Shown: positions 25,877 to 33,765, numbered from the stretch's first letter. The stretch is DNA of 36,456 bases from Symbiodinium natans (GCA_905221605.1 CAJNDS010002270.1:492435-528890), one strand, 5' to 3'. The notes: generated by a model not told the origin, from the letters alone. Numbers and translations: made by a program.

Positions 25877-25983
25877 CAGGGGATAGGATTAGGGGGACTT
25901 TTTGGGTATATAGACCCTCTGAATAAGATCCCTAAGCGTGTTCAGAAGGGATCCCTTTTAAGGATCCCCCTTATCCTACCCAG
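25877..25983. mobile_element. Foldback element, family M copy 2
   Basis: Ends CAGGGGATAGGATTAGGGGGA and TCCCCCTTATCCTACCCAGG are inverted. Internal ATATAGACCCTCTGAATAAG is shared with the reverse complement of copy 1 (20774-20897). It appears inserted beside or within a coding-like region. Confidence 0.7.
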
Positions 25984-25988
25984 GGCCA

Positions 25989-26189
25989 TTGGGGCGGGTA
26001 GTGCGGCGGCTCTGTGGCACAAAGGTTGCCGGTCATCCGACTTTGCGCAGATGCCACTGGCTTAAAACCGGCGAGTTTGGGACAAAAAAAATCGGCACAG
26101 CTTGCCTTTTTCGGGCAGTGCTGGGGGGTCTCGGGCCTCAGCAGAACCCCTGCAAGATGGCCCTCGGGAAATCCGCTGAAGTGGACTAG
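25989..26189 (+). CDS. Candidate exon, unknown product
   Basis: Frame with LCGTKVAGHPTLRRCH, FGTKKIGTACLFRAVL, GGLGPQQNPCKMALGK, SAEVD and TAG; a donor GCTGAA|GTGGAC precedes the stop. MALGKSAE with the donor directly after resembles LALGRSVE|GTTGCC at 10517-10541. Confidence 0.35.
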   Translation: MGRVVRRLCGTKVAGHPTLRRCHWLKTGEFGTKKIGTACLFRAVLGGLGPQQNPCKMALGKSAEVD

Positions 26190-26306
26190 CTTGGGGGGGG
26201 GGGGGGATGATGTGTTGATTTCGTGCTGTGTGGTGAAACACGAAGGTCAGGCATAATGTCAAGCAAGCAAGACAAACAAACGAACCCTAAACCCTAAGGC
26301 CCTTAG

Positions 26307-26381
26307 CCCACCAAGTTCGTCCGCGCAGCCTTTGCGCTGGTCGCCAAGACCATCTGCACCAAGTTCGAGACTGGCTTCTGA
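26307..26381 (+). CDS. Candidate terminal exon
   Basis: After CCCTAAGGCCCTTAG the frame reads PTKFVRAAFALVAKTI then CTKFETGF and TGA. Phase 0 start, helical, protein-like. The C-rich tract forms the acceptor side. Confidence 0.45.
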   Translation, partial: PTKFVRAAFALVAKTICTKFETGF

Positions 26382-26419
26382 CACCGACCGAATCCCCCCC
26401 CTCACCCAAACCCAAGAAA

Positions 26420-26620
26420 TTATCCTATGCCATAAACCCAAAACCTTCACCCAAACCCTATACCCTATGCCCTAAACCCGAAAACCGAAGCCCTAACCCC
26501 AAAAACCCTAAACACTCAAACCGACAACCCGAAACAAACCCTGTAAACCCAAGGGAAAACCCACAAAACCTTGACAACCCTAAGCCCTAAACCCCAAACC
26601 CCACAGCCCAAAAACCCTCG
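26420..26620. repeat. Strongly decayed CCCTAAA-like tract
   Basis: CCCAAACC, CCTATGCC, CCCGAAAA and similar variants. It seems an older telomere-type array. No gene. Confidence 0.8.
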
Positions 26621-26640
26621 ACCCTCGACGGGTGTTTCAG

Positions 26641-26807
26641 GTTTGCATGTGCTGCGCATCGTCCTTCCCTATGTGCACCACATTCTATCTACATCAAAGA
26701 GTTCACGAACTGAGGCTTTGCGCGCGTGTTCACACCCAGAACACGCTTGCCCTACATCCGTCCATTGCTTCCACTTGTCATTACGCACCCCAGTCCTACA
26801 GCCGTAA
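26641..26807 (+). CDS. Candidate exon, weak
   Basis: After GGGTGTTTCAG one frame reads GLHVLRIVLPYVHHIL, STSKSSRTEALRACSH. A second frame (26632-26814, Cys-rich) is equally open. Edges unresolved. Confidence 0.3.
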
Positions 26808-27105
26808 GCCCTGAATCCCAATCCCCGAAACTGACCCTTCAGAACATCGTGTGCATTTCAGCTTTTTTGGAGGTGGGTTTCAGGTGTTTTTTCCAGGTTT
26901 TTTTTTTTTTTTTTTTCCGAGGCTGTTGTTTAAAGTCTATGGCCAGGTGTGGCCTTTGAGGCCCAATCCTATAGCCTTAAACCTATGTGCTCAGCATGTA
27001 CCCCTTGTGTAGTGTTATAGAGAGGCGTAGAGGCGTAGAGCCTCCTACAAAAGCCCTCCGGAAAAACGCCTTGCGTGAGCGCGCAGGTGAAAGAGATACA
27101 AGTAG

Positions 27106-27438
27106 AGAGACGAGAAAATCCCGAAGCCCTGCCCTGGGTGCGCGGACGCGCTCATCAAGGAAGCTGCGGAGGTCGAGGTAGTCGATCGGCGCCCGTCATT
27201 TTCACCATTTCCACCATTCCCCCCTTTTCCGCCAGCACTAGATCTTCTTTCATTCCGGCCATTTCCACCATTCCCCCCCTTAGCTTGTAGGGTTTCGCCC
27301 TGCCACACTTCTTACGGCTGCGAAGTTGCAGACTCTGCTGTTTTGTGCTTCGGCGCCATGGAATGTAATCTGCGCATCTGGAAGTTGTTGCCCTGCTCCC
27401 TAGAGCCCGGGTTCAGAGTGCAGAGGGATGTTATCTGA
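27106..27438 (+). CDS. Candidate exon, 110 codons, Pro-rich middle
   Basis: Open frame without ATG near its start: EKIPKPCPGCADALIK, EAAEVEVVDRRPSF, then FPPFPPFPP repeats, ACRVSPCHTSYGCEVA, DSAVLCFGAMECNLR, ending at TGA. The CPGC motif and acidic helix are protein-like. The Pro/Phe part comes from a duplicated TTTCCACCATTCCCCCC segment (27208 and 27262). A minus ORF (27045-27308) over the same repeat is Gly/Asn-rich and less convincing. Confidence 0.4.
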   Translation, partial: RDEKIPKPCPGCADALIKEAAEVEVVDRRPSFSPFPPFPPFPPALDLLSFRPFPPFPPLACRVSPCHTSYGCEVADSAVLCFGAMECNLRIWKLLPCSLEPGFRVQRDVI

Positions 27439-27461
27439 TCCCGCGCTGGCTCCTTGTTTGA

Positions 27462-27671
27462 GTTTGCTACGCCGCCTTGAACCCAGAACGTTGCGGCACT
27501 TGTGTGATTTGGCGTTCACTCTTAAAAGCCGACGCATGGAGTTTGGCAGCCCTCAAGTATAAACAGAATGTGACAAGAAAAAACATGTTTGTCAGGGTCA
27601 TCACACGGAGCAAAAGGGCTTTTTTAGAGACGCCAACGTCCTTATATATAGAGCAGGTGAAGGCTTCATAA
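27462..27671 (+). CDS. Candidate exon, basic, with CxxC
   Basis: Frame reads NPERCGTCVIWRSLLK, ADAWSLAALKYKQNV, TRKNMFVRVITRSKRA, FLETPTSLYIEQ, then a donor GAGCAG|GTGAAG at 27657 (stop in frame at 27669-27671 if unspliced). Very protein-like; C-x2-C near the start. Unknown function. Confidence 0.5.
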   Translation, partial: VCYAALNPERCGTCVIWRSLLKADAWSLAALKYKQNVTRKNMFVRVITRSKRAFLETPTSLYIEQVKAS

Positions 27672-27724
27672 ATTAGGGATTTAATAGGGTTTCGGATTTT
27701 CGGGTTGAGCTGCTACAGTATATT

Positions 27725-27997
27725 TCAGATAGGAAGCTCCCGCCTTAGCACCTTCCCACTTGTGTGCTCGGACTTGACCTCAGCCAAATCATCGTGTGTC
27801 CTCATCAAGTCCTCCGCTTGCTTCTTCACGGTGGTCAGGGCCCTTATTATATGAGCAGGGTTTAGGCAGCACAGGGTCCACACGCACACGACCACCGTGT
27901 GAAGACATTGTTGTAAAGTGAATTCACACAGGGGCTGCGAGACATCCTGGTGAGCTGGGAGTTTTTCAAGCTTGTCGATGTTGTCTTCCAGCATCAT
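27725..27997 (-). CDS. Minus-strand ORF, 90 aa, with hydrophobic segment
   Basis: Starts MMLEDNIDKLEKLPAH, then SQPLCEFTLQQCLHTV, hydrophobic VVVCVWTLCCLN, and an amphipathic helix TTVKKQAEDLMRTHDD, LAEVKSEHT, stop. Upstream on its own strand lies a CCCCAAA tract (complement of 28005-28030). The order hydrophobic segment then QAEDL(M/L)R is shared with the minus-strand region at 31971-32732, so they may be relatives. Function unknown. Confidence 0.5.
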   Translation of the reverse strand: MMLEDNIDKLEKLPAHQDVSQPLCEFTLQQCLHTVVVCVWTLCCLNPAHIIRALTTVKKQAEDLMRTHDDLAEVKSEHTSGKVLRRELPI

Positions 27998-28042
27998 GAA
28001 ACCGGGGTTTGGGGTTTGGGGTTTGGGTTCAAGGGGTCAAGG

Positions 28043-28237
28043 TCAAGGCGCGCGCCCTCTACACTCCCCGTCCCCATTCAGGAGCAATAAGAAGCACAGA
28101 AGGGCACCCTTGTTTGTTGAGAGTTTTATAGCGGCCCTAACAACAGACCCGACCTCAGAGAACTTTCTAAGCAGAAGCCTAAACCCCGCACCTATAAACT
28201 CTGCAAATCCTAAACCCTGAACCCTAAACGGCCCCAA
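28043..28237. CDS. Candidate exon, strand unresolved
   Basis: Plus frame: RSNKKHRRAPLFVESF, IAALTTDPTSENFLSR after CCCATTCAG. Minus frame: EFIGAGFRLLLRKFSE, VGSVVRAAIKLSTNKG, upstream of the minus ORF at 27997. Both are plausible; only one is likely real. Confidence 0.35.
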
Positions 28238-28463
28238 ACCCTAAACCTTGAACCCTCAACCCTAAACCCTAGACCCTCAACCCTAAACCCTAAAAACCCT
28301 CAACCCTAAAACCCTCCACCCCCTTCCCTTGTCGGCTCTCGAGCCTTTCATCGCGCATGAGACGCTGCCACCGTTGCATCGGAGTCGACCCCCCGAGACC
28401 CTGAAGGTTTAGGGTTCAGGGTTCAGGGTTTAGGGTTTAGGGTTTAGGGTTTCGGGTCGATGG

Positions 28464-28699
28464 TTGCCCGAAGTCCACATAAGAAGCCCTTGTTTTTCTT
28501 GTGGGAGTGCCCCCTGCGCTTGAAAGGACCTTGGGCCCCGAACCCTAAGGACCTGAAGCAAAAGGATCTTGCGTTTAGGATTCCGGTCTCAGCCTTCACG
28601 GGCGACGCGCATGGAGTGGCTAGCATGGCTTGCTCTGGCAAAGAAGGCGCCTACCCCCGACGTGCTTTGCATTCGGGGCTTAAGGGTTTAAGGGTTTAA
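28464..28699 (+). CDS. Candidate exon, unknown product
   Basis: After a G-strand tract (28405-28455): RSPHKKPLFFLWECPL, RLKGPWAPNPKDLKQK, DLAFRIPVSAFTGDAH, GVASMACSGKEGAYPR. It ends in TTTAAGGG-like repeats. A minus frame is also open. Confidence 0.4.
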
Positions 28700-28815
28700 A
28701 GCACCTAAGCCGAAACACCACCCCCCTAAAGCCCCCCGGTGGTATAACATGAAAGAACAGCTGCGGAATGCACATGTGCGATGAAGGCTGTCTTTACACT
28801 ATCTCTTACGCTTAG

Positions 28816-28997
28816 GTTACAAGTTGGCCGACCCAGGCAGCCTTGATGAGATACCCCGAAGCCCTAAAGCCTGGACGCGGGTGAGTTTTAGGGGCTTTGG
28901 GGCTCATGTTCACACCTTACACCCTCCAGCCGTAGAGGTCAGAAGCGACCGCCATGGCCGCCGCATCAGAGCAGGCGGACAGAAGTGCTGCAGCAGG
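28816..28997 (+). CDS. Candidate two-exon gene piece
   Basis: Exon 28816-28880 has acceptor CTATCTCTTACGCTTAG, reads YKLADPGSLDEIPRSP then KAWTR and ends at a consensus donor GCGG|GTGAGT. The 55-bp intron ends CTCCAGCCGTAG. Exon 28936-28997 reads RSEATAMAAASEQADR, SAAA and runs into TTCAGGG repeats. Phases agree. The next island at 29152 (acceptor GCTTTTCAAG) is also phase-compatible (CGRPLGPLVPWLLRFE), so the transcript may continue there. Confidence 0.5.
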
Positions 28998-29108
28998 GTT
29001 CAGGGTTCAGGGTTCAGGGTTCAGGGTTCAGGGTTCAGGGTTCAGGGTTTAGGGTTTAGGGTTTAGGGTTTAGGGTTGGTTTAGGGTTCAGGGTTCAGGG
29101 TTTAGGGC
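28996..29108. repeat. TTCAGGG/TTTAGGG tract
   Basis: About eight TTCAGGG units, then TTTAGGG, then mixed. It starts exactly at the proposed donor of the exon ending at 28997. Confidence 0.95.
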
Positions 29109-29151
29109 GGGTTCTGGTTCTCGGTGTGGAGCCACACCGTTGCTTTTCAAG

Positions 29152-29355
29152 GTGTGGCAGACCCCTGGGTCCCCTGGTCCCGTGGCTCCTTCGGTTCGAA
29201 ACTCTGTTTTTCAGAGGCGTTACAAACCCCATACGCCCTGTGGCCCCGGTAACCCCTGCAAACCCTGTAAGCCTGTGTTGTTCATGGCGGGGCCCTTGCT
29301 TGACAGGATGAGGCGGCCAGGAGGTTGCAGAGAGTGCCTTTGGCCAGCTGTTTAG
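29152..29355 (+). CDS. Candidate exon, frame uncertain
   Basis: Acceptor CCGTTGCTTTTCAAG. One frame reads CGRPLGPLVPWLLRFE, TLFFRGVTNPIRP; the other VWQTPGSPGPVAPSVR, NSVFQRRYKPHTPC. An internal GTAAGC near 29268 is a good donor. A short GGTCCCCTGGTCCCGTGG at 29167 echoes the minisatellite at the start of the window. Confidence 0.35.
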   Translation: MWQTPGSPGPVAPSVRNSVFQRRYKPHTPCGPGNPCKPCKPVLFMAGPLLDRMRRPGGCRECLWPAV

Positions 29356-29500
29356 ACGGCGCAGGTCTCAGGGTCTACGGTCTACGGCTCAGGGTTTTGT
29401 GGTGTTTTGTGTGGGATGAGCGAAAGTCAACAGAACTGCAGCAGCTTTGGGGAACCCTAAGCCGTAAACCCTAACCTTAAACCCTAAACCCTTAACCCAG

Positions 29501-30362
29501 AACCTCCCGAGGTGGCCAAGCGGCTGCTGCGACGGCGACGGCCGAAGGCCCGAGCTGTCGCGGAAGCAGGCCACGGGGACTGCACCGCAAGGGTTCGCTT
29601 TTTACACCTTGTGCGTCTACTTAGAATCTCCTAGCAACCCTATTGAAATACCCAGAACCCACCTTACGAACCCCAAACCCTAAACCCTAAACCCTAAACC
29701 CTTGCAAGATCTTTTTAGGCTCGGCACTCCGATGGATAGGTCCTCTGGGATTGCGTCCTCCAGGAATACCTGCCAAGCCGGCGGTTACTACTTTTTTTCG
29801 AATTTAGGGTTTAGGGTTTAGGGTTTAGGGTTTAGGGTTTGGGGTTTGGGGTTTGGGGTTTGAGGTTTAGTAGTATTCAGCTCGCTTTGTACGCAGTAAC
29901 AATGTTGGTATGCTTCGTGAGTGTGTTCGTCCATACGGCTGTTTGAAGGCTTCCACCGTCGGGAGGAACACTCTCGAAGCTGCATTGCTGCTGGAATTGG
30001 AAAGTCTTTTCTCGTGCACTGGAGGGGAGTACGAGGTGGAGCATGAAAAGTCCGTCAGGTGAGCCTATACGGGCAACACGGGGATCATTAAGCAAATAGT
30101 AGGTTATGGTCCTTTTTGGGGAGAACTACAATGTAGGGCAGAGAGCGTAAGGTCTAGGTTCCAAGGGTCAGGATTTGGGGGAGTTGCGTATGGGTTTCCT
30201 AGGGCATGATGCAAGGTCTAATGGGTTAAGGGGCTTAGGATGTGGGCGTCCGAAAGTGAAGGAGCAGATCTTGGGGGCTTTACTTGCGGGCTTTGTAGGG
30301 TTGGCCCTGTGCGCAGGCAAGGCATTCTGCTTCGCCCTGCCGCGAAAGAGGACAGCCAGGAT
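29501..30362 (+). CDS. Best multi-exon model: four exons, three phase-consistent introns
   Basis: Exon 29501-29614 (acceptor CTTAACCCAG): PPEVAKRLLRRRRPKA, RAVAEAGHGDCTARVR, FLHLV. Exon 29709-29783: LFRLGTPMDRSSGIAS, SRNTCQA. Exon 29881-30058: RFVRSNNVGMLRECVR, PYGCLKASTVGRNTLE, AALLLELESLFSCTGG, EYEVEHEKSV, donor GTCAG|GTGAGC. Exon 30239-30362: MWASESEGADLGGFTC, GLCRVGPVRRQGILLR, PAAKEDSQD, donor GAT|GTGCAG. Introns are 94, 97 and 180 bp; the first belongs to the GTCTACTT family and holds CCCTAAA repeats, the second holds a TTTAGGG tract. All junctions agree in phase, about 163 codons in total. No known domain; neither end of the gene is defined. Confidence 0.55.
29615..29708 (+). other. Introner-like intron, GTCTACTT family copy 3
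   Basis: GTCTACTTAGAATCTCCTAG, AACCCTATTGAAATACCC, AACCCACCTTACGAACCCC, then about four CCCTAAA units and an AG in CCTTGCAAG. Length 94 bp. Compare 6177-6343 and 9808-9915. Confidence 0.6.
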
Positions 30363-30470
30363 GTGCAGTAGTGCCCTCATTCCCCTTCTTGGGGGTTTAG
30401 GTTCCCTTATCACTTCAAGCAAAAAAAGGGCACCCTGTTTAATCCTGGGTTACTGGGCAACCTAGTGCAA
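30355..30470 (+). repeat. Dispersed repeat R, copy 2
   Basis: GTGCAGTAGTGCCCTCATTCC, GGGGGTTTAGGTTCCCTTAT, AAGGGCACCC and ACTGGGCAACCTAG correspond in order to 23159-23285. It starts at or just before the proposed donor at 30363, so both copies would be intronic. Confidence 0.7.
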
Positions 30471-30524
30471 TCTGAGTCTTTCCCGCCTGATGAGCCCTGC
30501 AAAGGGCCGAGGCTTCCAATCCTG

Positions 30525-30714
30525 CTTGGAGGTTCATGGTACTTACTAACCAATTAGAACTGTACCTAGAACTGTACTTATAGCCATATTAGGGCCCTTA
30601 AGGGGTTTAGAAGTGGGTTACTGTACTTATAGCCCTTTTAGGGCCCTTAAGGGGCTTAGAAGTGGGTTACAAGTACAGTTTATAATTGGCTCACAAGTAC
30701 CATGAACCTCCAAG
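30525..30714. mobile_element. Foldback element F1 with internal 49-bp duplication
   Basis: Left arm CTTGGAGGTTCATGGTACTT and right arm AAGTACCATGAACCTCCAAG are inverted over about 42 bp with few mismatches. Inside are two 49-bp tandem units (30572 and 30621) containing TATAGCC, AGGGCCCTTAAGGGG and TTAGAAGTGGGTTAC. AGGGCCCTTAAGGG is itself near-palindromic. No ORF. Confidence 0.75.
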
Positions 30715-30739
30715 TACTCCTCGGCCGCCTTTGCATGCT

Positions 30740-30821
30740 CCCCCTTATACTAACAGTCCTGAATAGGGGTTTTGATTGGGGGGTATTATCATCTTGATTA
30801 AGGACTGCTAGTATAGGGGGG
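30740..30821. mobile_element. Foldback element F2
   Basis: Left arm CCCCCTTATACTAACAGTCC and right arm GGACTGCTAGTATAGGGGG form an imperfect 25-bp inverted repeat around a T/G-rich loop. It lies 25 bp after F1, suggesting an insertion hot spot. Confidence 0.7.
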
Positions 30822-30921
30822 GATATCCCGAGGCATGACACCCTAGCGATGCTTTAAGCCCAAGAAACCCGGCAAGCTCTGGAAACCTGAAAGGGCACAT
30901 AAGCAAAAAACTCCCTGAGGG

Positions 30922-31286
30922 TTTAGTGTTTCGAAGAAGTTCAATGGCCTGGGCCTTGAGCTACATGCGAGCGAGATATCTAGTGGTGAAGTGGAAGCCC
31001 TCGGATGCACAGTTGAGGGAGACAAGCTTCGAAGCCGCATCTCAAATAGACGCCTCTGGAAGGTTCGTCGTGCAGTCGAAGGACTTCTCCGTCGAGGGCG
31101 ATGCTCAGGCAGGACGTTAGACATTTGACGTTTTGCGGGCTCATGGCGCGACCTTCATTGAGTATACTGCACAGTGTGTATGCCTTTGTCCAAAAGTTCT
31201 CTGCTTCCGTTGGGGTACTGTGGCCATCCGTGGTGAATGAGCTGAAGGCCTTCAAGGGCATCTTGTTTTTGCTCGTGCAGGACTGG
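30922..31286 (+). pseudogene. Reverse transcriptase C-terminal remnant, frameshifted
   Basis: Frame 1 (from 30931) reads FNGLGLELHASEISSG, EVEALGCTVEGDKLRS, RISNRRLWKVRRAVEG, LLRRGRCSGRTLD. Frame 2 (from 31122) continues HLTFCGLMARPSLSIL, HSVYAFVQKFSASVGV, LWPSVVNELKAFKGIL, FLLVQDW. The order of an alpha-helical connection, LLRRG.CSGR.LD, (G)HLTF and LWPSVV.ELKAFKG resembles the end of the RT domain in retroelement polyproteins that I associate with dinoflagellate genomes. The frame change at about 31120 fits a small deletion in a (V)GHLTF motif. The piece ends at a GTTTAGGG tract. The YxDD catalytic part is not present nearby. Confidence 0.55.
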
Positions 31287-31970
31287 GTTTAGGGTTTAGG
31301 GTTAGCTACCCATGAACCTTCAAGTAGGATGCGATACCTAGGATTCCGAATAGTGCCTAGGTTGTCTGTTCCTGGGACACCCCAGAGCCCTGCCCGGGCC
31401 ATTGTTTAGGGTTCGGGGTTTAGGGTTTAGGGTTTAGGGTTTAGGGTCTCGCGTGGGCAAGAAGCTCCACAGCGGGGTTACGCAGGGCTCTCTTTTCCAC
31501 CAAGCAGGAACAACACAACAAACAACAAGACACGTTCTGATAGGAGTCTGTGTCCTATGACGTCTTTAATAGTACTGTACACTATACATGATGATTTCTT
31601 AAAAAGACACTCTGCTTGTGGCTTGGGCTCCTGTAGACCTAAGCCGACATGTTGCAGACATGGTAATCCAACTGGCTTCTTACTCACTCGCGCTCCCCCT
31701 TGGTGACACGTCACCAACTGTATGGTGGGAGGCAAAGAGCTTCGAAACGGCTTTCACTGCATCCTGCGGCGTGGGATGCTTTTCCGGAATGAATCATGTT
31801 TAGCCTCAAGGAAGCAAAATGCTCCGTTGAAGATGGTCTCTGTATGCTCCACTCCGGCCTGGGGTGTGTCCCCGGCAAGAGGAAGCAAAAGTCCACACAC
31901 ACTTCATATTGGACCTGGCAGCAAAAGGTTCACATCAACCTCCAGCTCTGTGCGTCCACGCCACTGATGC

Positions 31971-33237
31971 TCACGATGAAGTCCTCGGGCGCCGCATTTC
32001 CCTCTCATAGTTGGCTGCAGCGTGGGGGCGGGCCAGCCTACCCTGAGGACGTAGGGCGGAACAGGTGGGAAGCCGAGCTGTAGGGGCCTCGCTTGAAAAA
32101 GGACCTCTAGGCTGGGCGTCTACTAGAGCTCTTAGCATAGGCTCAGGCGGTTTCGCGTGTGCGATTGCTGGGCCTGGCACAAACACCTGAAAATCATCAG
32201 CAAAGGCAAATGCGATAGGGCGGCCTTGAGGCTCTACATCATTCGCCTGCTGCGCTACTTTCGGGAACCTTCGCCTGGGGGCCTCATCAAGATCTGGGCC
32301 TTCACACTCATCTTCGGGCTGTTCAGGAATGAAAAGCTCTACAGTTTCTGGGGCTTGGCGTCTCGGCCTGAGGAGATCCTCGGCTTGACGAAACACTGCC
32401 CTCAAACAAGCCTTGAGTGCTTCCCAAACAGCAATGGACGTGATTGAGATTTGCAGCAAAACACACAGCAAAAACGACCACTCTTTACTGCTACGAACCC
32501 TGTCCTGGTCCTCAGCCGCAATAGCTAAGCAAAGACAGACTGTCAGTATCACTGTCCTGGGGCATTCATGCGCATGTCGTACTTGAACAACCTTAGTCGT
32601 TAGTGAGGGACAGGCACTTAGTGAGTACTGTTTGCTGCCACACTTCGAAGCATCGAAGAAATTGCCAGCTCGGTATGATCTTTGTCTGCAGCACCTGCTC
32701 CAGCGTGCCCTCTTGGACTGCGTCCTCATCAAGAATTTCCGGACAGGATGTTTCGCACACGCAGACTACAACCGAACTCTCGCCACGCAAGCTCAAGGCA
32801 CACAACTCACACTCTAGCTCTTCGCGCTTCACAAGCAACTCAGAAAGGATGGTGTCCTCGCAGGCCTCCTTGTCACACGCTCTGTCTGGCGCATCATCAA
32901 GGCTCTTTGGCCGAAAAACGTCGAAAACCAACTGCACATGGAGCTCAACAGAGCGAGCTCTACAACTCTCAAACACCGCAGCACCGCAACACGGCTCGTT
33001 CAACGACAAGTCTGGCGCGGCAGACAACTCAAGCGGTGCCTCTGCAAACGTTGCAACCGAGCACGCACTGTCAAGCTTCACAAGCAACTTGCTGCAAACA
33101 ACACAGTCACGCTCACAGCAACTACGGGTACAAGCGTCGGCCTGCTCTTGAGCAACAGGACTTACGTCTCGACTTTCAACAATTTTTGGGTTCAGGATTA
33201 TGCCGTTCGTTGAGACTTCTCTCCACTCGGGTCCCAC
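31971..33237 (-). CDS. Minus-strand coding region, two overlapping open frames (probably spliced)
   Basis: The upstream frame (33237 to 32593) is acidic and Cys/Leu-rich: LVKLDSACSVATFAEA, PLELSAAPDLSLNEPC, DTILSELLVKREELEC, SCPEILDEDAVQEG. It seems to hold two related modules (SKLLVKLDSAC and SELLVKREELEC) about 83 residues apart. The downstream frame (32732 to 31971) has LLCVLLQISITSIAV, a hydrophobic segment, then AVFRQAEDLLRPRRQA, an acidic PEQPEDECEGPDLDEAP stretch and Ala/Pro-rich sequence. An intron is likely between 32629 (ACA|GTACTCAC) and 32525 (TTTGCTTAG), but phases of these exact sites do not match. Plus ORFs over this region are Ser/Thr/Gln-rich shadows. Function unknown. Confidence 0.5.
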
Positions 33238-33423
33238 CCCGTCATCTCATCATCGCGATGCGGGTGCCCCGGTGGCTCATTGTCTCCATTATGCCCTCTA
33301 GCAGCTTCCACGCTACACTCAAGGACAATGCCACACCCTCGCCCTTCGTCAACTGGTCCGCCCGCATCTTCAGCAACACGCCAAGCCCCCGACGAAGCCG
33401 AAAGTTTATTTAATGGCTACCGC

Positions 33424-33765
33424 CAGTGCCGCCGACCCCACCCCCCGCCATTTTAGGGTGCCTCAGGGCTTAGGGAGTTTCTTGGGTGGCTTCGGCTTGG
33501 GCAGCTTGGGGTAGTTGGAGGATTTGGGCGCCCTTTGCAGGGATGACGCTATGAGGGTTTAGGGTTTAGGGCTAGTTCGCAGCCTTTTGGGAGAGGGGGG
33601 GGGCCTTCACACTGGTGGCGGGCGGTGCGGATGGCGGCTCGTCAGCGTGGGTGGCTCAGGGGGCGGGTGGCTTGGGGCGGTCTTGGTGGTTCGGGTCATG
33701 TGGGTGGTTGGGGTGATGTGGGGTTCGGGTGGTGTGGGTGTTTGGCGGCATGGCTTCGTTCATGT
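33424..33765. other. G-rich non-coding stretch
   Basis: Two TTTAGGG units near 33555, then GGTGGNTNGGG and TGTGGGTGG repeats. The Gly/Trp/Val-rich ORFs here look like repeat translation. It probably forms the intron before the exon at 33770. Confidence 0.5.

Noticed and set aside
29188-29202. GGTTCGAAACTC as a tRNA B box
   Set aside because: No A box or cloverleaf can be formed around it. It lies in a coding-like island.
32603-33413. 182- and 243-aa plus ORFs
   Set aside because: Ser/Thr/Gln/His-rich composition looks like the antisense of the acidic Leu/Glu-rich minus frame, which is more protein-like. Not fully excluded.
1589-33572. The window as a chromosome end or a simple telomere fusion
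   Set aside because: Tracts are short, occur in both orientations many times and alternate with unique coding-like islands. There is no terminal long array.
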